Source: Bacteroidia bacterium
GTDB taxonomy: Bacteria; Bacteroidota; Bacteroidia; NS11-12g; UBA9320
Length of the DNA stretch: 8,825 bases
Direction: 5' to 3'
NCBI GenBank assembly: GCA_029253325.1
Contig: JAQWZS010000158.1
Span: 1-8,825, forward strand
Shown: positions 6,750 to 8,825 of the stretch, in pieces
Position numbering within the stretch: position 1 is the first letter of the stretch
How the letters are laid out: each line of letters opens with the position of its first letter
The notes under the pieces: generated by a model
Told to the model about the DNA's origin: nothing
Seen by the model: the letters and a program-made list of their open reading frames with translations, nothing else
Databases searched by the model: none
Translations under genes and position numbers: made by a program

Positions 6750-8825
6750 TTAATCTTCAGTATTGTTTTCTGCGTCATCAGAACTAATTTCAATACTGTC
6801 TTCATCCTCTTCTTCTACTTTAGGAACCTTTGCAACAGAAGCTATATTATCATTTTCTCTAATTTTTATTAGCCTAACTCCTTGTGTTGCTCTTCCCATT
6901 ACTCTTACATCTTCCATTTTCATTCTAATGGCTATACCATTTCGAGTGATAATCATTAGATCATTTTCATCTGTGACATCTTTGATGGCTATTAAGCTAC
7001 CAGTTTTGTCTGTAACACTGAGTGTTTTAACCCCTTTACCACCACGACCAGTAATTCGGTAATCACCAATATCGGTTCTTTTTCCGTATCCTTTTTCGGA
7101 AACTACCATGATTGATGTTTCGCTGTCCTCATTATCATTAACACAAACCATTCCAATTACTTCATCTTGTTGATTTTCTAATCGTACTCCCCTCACTCCT
7201 GCTGCAGTTCTTCCCATTGGGCGAACTCCTGATTCATTAAAACGAATTGCTTTACCGCTCTTTTTAGCTAACAATATTTCAGCAGTTCCATTGGTTAGTT
7301 TTGCTTCTAATAATTGGTCACCTTCACGGATAGTTATGGCATTGATACCGTTGGTTCTTGGTCTAGAATATTGTTCTAGTGAGGTCTTCTTAATTGTACC
7401 ATTTTTAGTACACATTACGATATAATTATTGTTCACATATTCCTCATCTTTAAGATTACCTGTTGCAACAAACGCTCGGACTGTATCTTCAGAAGGTATA
7501 TTTATCAAATTTTGAATCGCTCGTCCTTGTGTAACTTTACTACCTTCTGGTATTTCGTATACTTTCATCCAGAAGCATCTACCTTGATCAGTGAATAATA
7601 AAATGTAATTATGAGTCATTGTTACAAAGAGATGCTCAACGAAATCTTTATCTCTATGTTTCACTCCTTTGTTTCCTACACCACCCCTACTTTGTGATTT
7701 ATATTCGGTTAATGGTGTCCTTTTTATATATCCCATACTGGATATGGTTACAACCATTTCTTCATTGGCAATTAAATCTTCAATATTTATTTCACCAGCA
7801 TCTAACTCAATCGCAGTTCTTCTCTCATCGCCGTATTTATTTCTCATTTCTAAAAGCTCATCTTTGATGATTTTCATTCTTCTAGATTCATTAGATAAAA
7901 TATCCTTAAGGTCTGCAATGGTTGCCATGAGTTCAGCATACTCTGCTCGAACTTTTTCTATTTCTAATCCGGTCAGTTTTTGAAGACGCATATCAAGAAT
8001 AGCCTTTGCTTGAATTTGTGACAATTCAAACTCTTTCATAAGGCCATTTCTAGCATCTTCAGCATTTTTAGAGGCTCTAATTAACTTAATAACAGCATCT
8101 AGGTTATCTAATGCAATAATTAATCCTTCTAATATATGGGCTCTTTTTTCTGCTTCTTTTAATAGATACTTAGTTCTTCTAACAACAACTTCGTGGCGGT
8201 GATCAACATAATGGTGAATCATATCTTTAAGATTCAGCATTTCTGGCCGACCTTTTACTAAAGCAATATTATTTACACTAAAGCTGGTTTGAAGTGGTGT
8301 GTATTTGTATAGTTTGTTTAGTACTATATTAGGTATAGCATCACGTTTAAGGTCAAAAACAATTCTCAGACCTTGTCTCCCACTCTCATCTCTTACTTCA
8401 CTAATTCCATCAATTACTTTATCATTAACCAAGTCAACCGCTTTAATGATTATTTGAGAGGGACTTACTTGGTATGGTACTTCAGTGATTACAATTTGCT
8501 CTCTGCCTGTTTTTGAAACATCAAATTCAGCCTTACCTCTCATTACTATTCGACCCTTACCTGTTTCGAATGCATTTTTAACGCCTTCAGTTCCATATAT
8601 CGTACCTCCAGTTGGAAAGTCTGGAGCTTTTACATGCTCCATTAGACCCTCAATAGTGATGTTTTTATCATCAATGTAGGCAACTGTACCATCAATTACC
8701 TCTGTGAGATTGTGTGGAGCCATATTTGTTGCCATCCCAACGGCAATACCTGCGGCACCATTTACTAAAAGATTTGGGATTCTTGCAGGAAGAACAGTTG
8801 GTTCTGATAAACTTTCATCAAAATT
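6750..8825 (-). CDS. gyrA: DNA gyrase subunit A, N-terminal part beyond the window
   Basis: The frame is open from the right edge (8825) to the TAA at 6752-6750, giving 691 residues. The ATG at 8735 is internal: the 30 codons before it encode the conserved LPARIPNLLVNGAAGIAVGM stretch. GyrA cuts and rejoins DNA in the GyrA2GyrB2 enzyme that supercoils DNA. In view are the end of the breakage-reunion domain (MATNMAPHNLTEVIDG, IEGLMEHVKAPDFPTGG), the coiled-coil tower with QAKAILDMRLQKLTGLE, and a C-terminal beta-pinwheel. The pinwheel has blade motifs QSRGGVG (7674-7694), RPRTNGI, GRTAAGVRGV, GRGGKG (7032-7049) and GRATQGV. The protein ends in an acidic tail (EEEDEDSIEISSDDAENNTED-like). The catalytic tyrosine and quinolone-resistance region lie outside the window. 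The pinwheel with a GyrA-box-like motif and the acidic tail favour GyrA over ParC. The gene looks intact where visible. Confidence 0.95.
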   Translation of the reverse strand, partial: NFDESLSEPTVLPARIPNLLVNGAAGIAVGMATNMAPHNLTEVIDGTVAYIDDKNITIEGLMEHVKAPDFPTGGTIYGTEGVKNAFETGKGRIVMRGKAEFDVSKTGREQIVITEVPYQVSPSQIIIKAVDLVNDKVIDGISEVRDESGRQGLRIVFDLKRDAIPNIVLNKLYKYTPLQTSFSVNNIALVKGRPEMLNLKDMIHHYVDHRHEVVVRRTKYLLKEAEKRAHILEGLIIALDNLDAVIKLIRASKNAEDARNGLMKEFELSQIQAKAILDMRLQKLTGLEIEKVRAEYAELMATIADLKDILSNESRRMKIIKDELLEMRNKYGDERRTAIELDAGEINIEDLIANEEMVVTISSMGYIKRTPLTEYKSQSRGGVGNKGVKHRDKDFVEHLFVTMTHNYILLFTDQGRCFWMKVYEIPEGSKVTQGRAIQNLINIPSEDTVRAFVATGNLKDEEYVNNNYIVMCTKNGTIKKTSLEQYSRPRTNGINAITIREGDQLLEAKLTNGTAEILLAKKSGKAIRFNESGVRPMGRTAAGVRGVRLENQQDEVIGMVCVNDNEDSETSIMVVSEKGYGKRTDIGDYRITGRGGKGVKTLSVTDKTGSLIAIKDVTDENDLMIITRNGIAIRMKMEDVRVMGRATQGVRLIKIRENDNIASVAKVPKVEEEDEDSIEISSDDAENNTED

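Noticed and set aside
8733..8735. ATG at 8735 as the start of gyrA
   Set aside because: The upstream 30 codons are conserved GyrA sequence (PNLLVNGAAGIAVG), so this methionine is internal.
1..8825. tRNA, rRNA, CRISPR array, insertion sequence, prophage or defence system
   Set aside because: I read both strands for cloverleaf-like or rRNA sequence, short regular DNA repeats, and transposase, integrase or nuclease motifs, and found none. Coding density leaves little unexplained space.

Overview
The window fits a low-GC member of the Bacteroidota, most likely a flavobacterium-like marine or gliding lineage. Three things point there. The first gene ends in a gliding-motility/type IX secretion (T9SS) type B sorting domain. 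No start codon has a recognisable Shine-Dalgarno sequence. A gyrA gene is followed directly by a secreted TPR protein, an arrangement I recall from this phylum. Both ends of the window cut through genes.

Plus strand, 1-4508. (i) The 3' part of a large T9SS-exported surface or secreted protein (919 residues in view). It has ten PKD-like Ig-fold units of about 82 residues, then a C-terminal sorting domain. (ii) After 39 nt, a small TlpA/thioredoxin-like lipoprotein with a WCGDC active site. (iii) Three nt later and in the same reading frame, a FemAB/GNAT-like acyltransferase that begins at a TTG codon. The tight spacing suggests a transcription unit, at least for (ii) and (iii).

Minus strand, 8825-4505, read right to left. 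(i) gyrA, missing its N-terminal part, which is outside the window. (ii) A secreted TPR protein 35 nt downstream, ending at a strong hairpin terminator. (iii) A two-gene membrane unit: a small DUF3817 protein overlapped by 1 nt (TGATG) by a LysE-family exporter. The LysE gene and the plus-strand acyltransferase converge with a 4-nt overlap and no terminator between them.

Most of the window is ordinary chromosome: a housekeeping gyrase gene with typical companions. I found no RNA gene, CRISPR array, insertion sequence or phage feature, and no clear evidence of an undescribed system. The points most worth a second look are the strict two-cysteine pattern of the PKD-like array next to a thiol-oxidoreductase lipoprotein, the same-frame TAA-TCA-TTG junction with nearby homopolymer runs, and the variant GyrA box.
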